NCBI GenBank assembly: GCA_022695795.1
Contig: MU404141.1
Coordinates: 1 to 64,000, forward strand
Length of the DNA stretch: 64,000 bases
DNA from: Biscogniauxia marginata
Lineage: Eukaryota > Ascomycota > Sordariomycetes > Xylariales > Xylariaceae
Direction of reading: 5' to 3'
Below, piece after piece: positions 61,331-64,000 of the stretch. How positions within the stretch are numbered: position 1 is the first letter of the stretch; every line of letters begins with the position of its first letter. The notes under the pieces were generated by a model. That model was not told where the DNA came from. It did not search any database and worked only from the letters and a program-made list of their open reading frames with translations. The translations under genes and the position numbers were made by a program.

Positions 61331-61976
61331 ATACTTTGAGGATTATGTCACTATTTAATTACTTTTACTGCTACGAATGAATCGTACATGTTACACGATC
61401 TTATTCACGTTTCAAGTTCAGTTACGACCGATTCAAGCTCGCCACACGGATAAACATCCATAGCTACCTAGTGCCTGCCACCTAGCAATTCCCGACGGCA
61501 GGCGCCTTTAAAAGCAGTCTATATCAAGTCATACTCAAGAAATACCATCTGGATACTCGGCATATACTTAAGAAAGGCACCTTTTCTAATTAAGAAAGTA
61601 GGTATCTCTCCTTGACACTCGCATCTATTATTTCCACTGGTCTAGCTGATTATGGTTTACCAATTCTACCTTTTATAATTTAACTCTTCCAGAATTTTTT
61701 CTTTTCTATATATAATACCATTTCCTCTTCACCTATAATTAACATCAAAATCTTCCAGACAACTGGAGGCTTCAGATCTTAATATCAACCGTTTTCTCAA
61801 CATACCAGAGCCTGGTACCGTAGCTCTCTCTTCTGTTGTCCGGCAGGAATATTTGACGAATATTAAACCTGCTGGTACTACTACACTGCAGAGTTTCTTT
61901 TTTTACTTAATTACACCATCATTGCCACGAACATCATCATCGGGTCAAGTTCCTGTCGCCTTTTAACGTTGCCAAG

Positions 61977-62287
61977 ATGCCCTCGCAATTCTTCCGCATC
62001 GTCATCCGAATCAACACGCGATTATACCGAGTCATAGTCGATTACCGCGCCAAACTGGACTATAGTCGTTATTTTAGCTTCAATATTAATGATTTAATCA
62101 GCCTCGGTTCAAATCAACTTCTCTTCTCGGGAGGCGATGGTGCTTGGAGCGATGGGTAATTATGACCGTCACTTTTCTGCGTTACTTGCTCTTCTATAAA
62201 TAATGCCAACTATTCATATTATAGAGATCTTGCCATCCTACACAATGAACCACCCATAAGCCTGTGGCGCTACTATAAATTGGACCT
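61977..62287 (+). pseudogene. Possible 5' exons of the 62.4-kb gene
   Basis: ATG 61977 opens a frame that can be spliced with good GT-AG signals: exon 61977-62155, intron 62156-62224, exon 62225-62287 (then GTAAGT). The reading is MPSQFFRIVI...GDGAWSD|G|DLAILHNEPPISLWRYYKLDL. Joining to the downstream 219-codon frame fails. The acceptor at 62359 gives the wrong frame, and the one at 62364 gives the right frame but meets TAG at 62381-62383. Either one nonsense change has broken the gene or these exons belong to a different transcript. Confidence 0.35.
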
Positions 62288-62413
62288 GTAAGTGCTTGCT
62301 TTCATATTCAAATAATGAGTATAGTAGTAATAACCATGCTGATAATGTTTACTTCGCAGTCCAGTTGGATGCATCGTCACTAGAATGTGGTTATCCAGAC
62401 TCATATCGAGATG

Positions 62414-63046
62414 CTACGCCCACTCCGCCGGCTTTTCCCGGAGTTCGTCTCACAGGACGCTGTCCGTACGACTGTCCACGTCCCCCAGTACGAAGTGGGA
62501 GGATGGAAGATCGTCCTGCTTGGCATCTATGGCAGCGACACCTGCCCTATGGACGATGCGCGGTACGCGGGGGAGGATCAAGTACGTGCTATCACCATCT
62601 GTCAGCAATGGAACGCGGTCGGCTGGTTGTGGGACTTCGCCAATAGCGCTTTCCGAGCCTTCTGCATCAGGGCGGTAACCCTGACTCGTCTGATCAAGTA
62701 CAGCCCGGAGAGTGAGTGTATCCACGATCACATCCTCATGGTAATCGAGAAATACTTCTATCTCTACCACTCTGTCTTTGCAGAACATGCGCAATTCCCG
62801 AACTGGGCTTTCGGTCTCTGGGCTATCCGCGCCATTAACCCCCGCCAATTCACCCGCAATTTCGATAGTCTCTCCGAGCCTTTCCAGCGGCAGATCGCTG
62901 TTGCAGTCATCAATCGAGCTATGTATATCGCGTGTTTCTACGAGGATGACGGCATTCTTCTCAGCGACGTACCCTGGTCGCGGGTCCCGAAGGTCACGAT
63001 GACGATGACGACGATGCGTCACTTCCTGACCCTGATTAAGCCTTAA
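62414..63046 (+). CDS. Unrecognised fungal protein, about 210 aa
   Basis: The frame is open from 62384 to the stop at 63046; the first ATG is 62414 (MLRPLRRLFPEF). The product is rich in Trp, Tyr, Phe and Ile with globular-looking spacing, for example YEVGGWKIVLLGIYGSD and FPNWAFGLWAIRAINP, and has no obvious signal peptide or membrane helix. Two other forward frames and the antisense strand are also open over parts of this GC-balanced region. I prefer this frame because its residue composition looks like a folded protein while the others are Ser/Arg- or Pro-rich. It may be the last exon of a longer gene (see 61977-62287). The function is unknown. Confidence 0.5.
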   Translation, partial: LRPLRRLFPEFVSQDAVRTTVHVPQYEVGGWKIVLLGIYGSDTCPMDDARYAGEDQVRAITICQQWNAVGWLWDFANSAFRAFCIRAVTLTRLIKYSPESECIHDHILMVIEKYFYLYHSVFAEHAQFPNWAFGLWAIRAINPRQFTRNFDSLSEPFQRQIAVAVINRAMYIACFYEDDGILLSDVPWSRVPKVTMTMTTMRHFLTLIKP

Positions 63047-64000
63047 GTCATCTCTCTATGAAGGATCTTTGTAATTAAATGGTATAGGATGTCAAAGTCC
63101 TCGTGGATGTTCCTTATCGAATTTAGCCTTCGCCTGATCTACCTATTAAGAAATAAGAACACATATTTCGAGGCACCCGATTCGTTTATTCCAGTGCCAA
63201 TATTACCAAATCTGCAGACCAAATAATTGCATTGCTGGGTGAAGAATTACGCTCAGAAAGTTATAATGCTTTTGCTGCGCTCATTACGTTACAGGATTCA
63301 TCTTCAAAGAGGTCCTGTTTTTAGAAGAGGATTATGTGGCATAGAGTTGTACCGTTAGCCAGACATGGCATACAACAGACCACATAGCTGAACCAGATAG
63401 TCATTATCGCTAGAGTAATAATCAAAACCCTCATTACCCAACCAGCCATAATATGAGCAAAAATCATAGAGATATCAATCTAGAATAGCCCTTGAGTACT
63501 ACCCGTCTTACATGTGAAAGACCTAGGTCTTCGACACTATATAAATCTCATACCCTATGAATTAGGAATTCTTTCTTCAAGGATTTTCATTGTGAGGTTA
63601 TAAGAAGATATATTCCACGGAAATATTGTGGTTCGATGTGTTATAGACCCACCTCTTCTGTGACGGAGATTATTGCAACTCATCTGTGTATCAATCTGTG
63701 AAAGTCCTACCACCATTTCCTCCCCTTTGCTAAATAGGAATACTTCCATAATAAATCGCATATTTTCTTCGGTATAAGTCACATATGGTCAAATACCAAT
63801 ACAATCCCATAAAAATGAATTATGATTATAGTGATCATATTAACAGCCCAGTACCACCAACATCTATATTTCGTGCGTGCTACATGTAGCCTGGTGCTGA
63901 CTGCGTCGGATACAATGAATAGACTTTTAGCAAAGACGATAAAGCTGTGAGAAAAAAAGCTAGCACAAGGAGAAAAAGACGTTTAAGTGTGTAAAATGAT
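63047..64000. other. No supported gene
   Basis: A plus frame at about 63090-63330 reads as coding-like (for example FVYSSANITKSADQIIALLG) but has two stops upstream, so it may be a relic. A 75-codon minus frame (63555-63782) has no recognisable feature. Confidence 0.4.

Noticed and set aside
62296..62646. 116-codon plus frame rich in Pro/Arg
   Set aside because: It overlaps the preferred frame, runs across an apparent intron (GTAAGT...CGCAG) and has shadow-frame composition.
62450..63022. 190-codon minus-strand frame
   Set aside because: It is antisense to the Trp/Tyr-rich plus frame, its composition is Asp/Arg/Val-rich in the way complementary frames often are, and it has no family motif. 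Kept only as a note.

Overview
The window is nuclear DNA of a filamentous ascomycete (Pezizomycotina). Protein-coding genes have several short introns (46-108 bp, GT-AG, CTAAY-like branch sites). The repeats are ruined by C-to-T and G-to-A changes concentrated at CpA/TpG, the signature of repeat-induced point mutation (RIP): CpA is scarce, CpG survives, and stop codons sit where Gln or Trp codons would be. The species cannot be named from the sequence.

Layout. (1) 1-13.7 kb has balanced composition and four complete genes: a cytochrome P450 (minus), a delta-12-type fatty acid desaturase, a nitronate monooxygenase and a second P450 (all plus). A desaturase, two P450s and an FMN enzyme side by side suggest a small oxidative, possibly lipid-modifying, metabolic cluster; that is inference. 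The first 3.4 kb holds only remnants. (2) 13.8-42 kb is AT-rich and is one nest of mobile elements. Chromodomain-type Ty3/Gypsy element A (14657-40598) is interrupted by an unclassified 4.6 kb element E1 and by Gypsy element B (23603-37340), which is interrupted by Gypsy element C (29051-35289). Each Gypsy insertion has a 5-bp target duplication that I could read. A solo LTR follows. (3) 42-45.9 kb is a balanced island with one complete NmrA/isoflavone-reductase-like gene and a MITE-like inverted-repeat element. (4) 45.9-61.3 kb is AT-rich again: a weakly mutated solo LTR, then a second copy of E (48571-60802) interrupted by Gypsy element D (50152-57771). (5) 61.3-64 kb is balanced, with an unrecognised gene that may be broken.

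Main points for a second look. Element E is present in two copies of 4606 and 4607 bp (nested D removed). Both are flanked by the same 8-mers (AATATTAC left, AATGTTAC right) although the surrounding DNA is unrelated. An antisense reading frame lies at the 3' end of the Gypsy elements and is homologous in B, C and D. Both AT-rich blocks are bordered by the same inverted-repeat arms. The second P450 needs a GC-AG intron, and the first needs either a 46-bp intron or a frameshift.

All coordinates, splice sites and translations were read by eye; no database search was possible.
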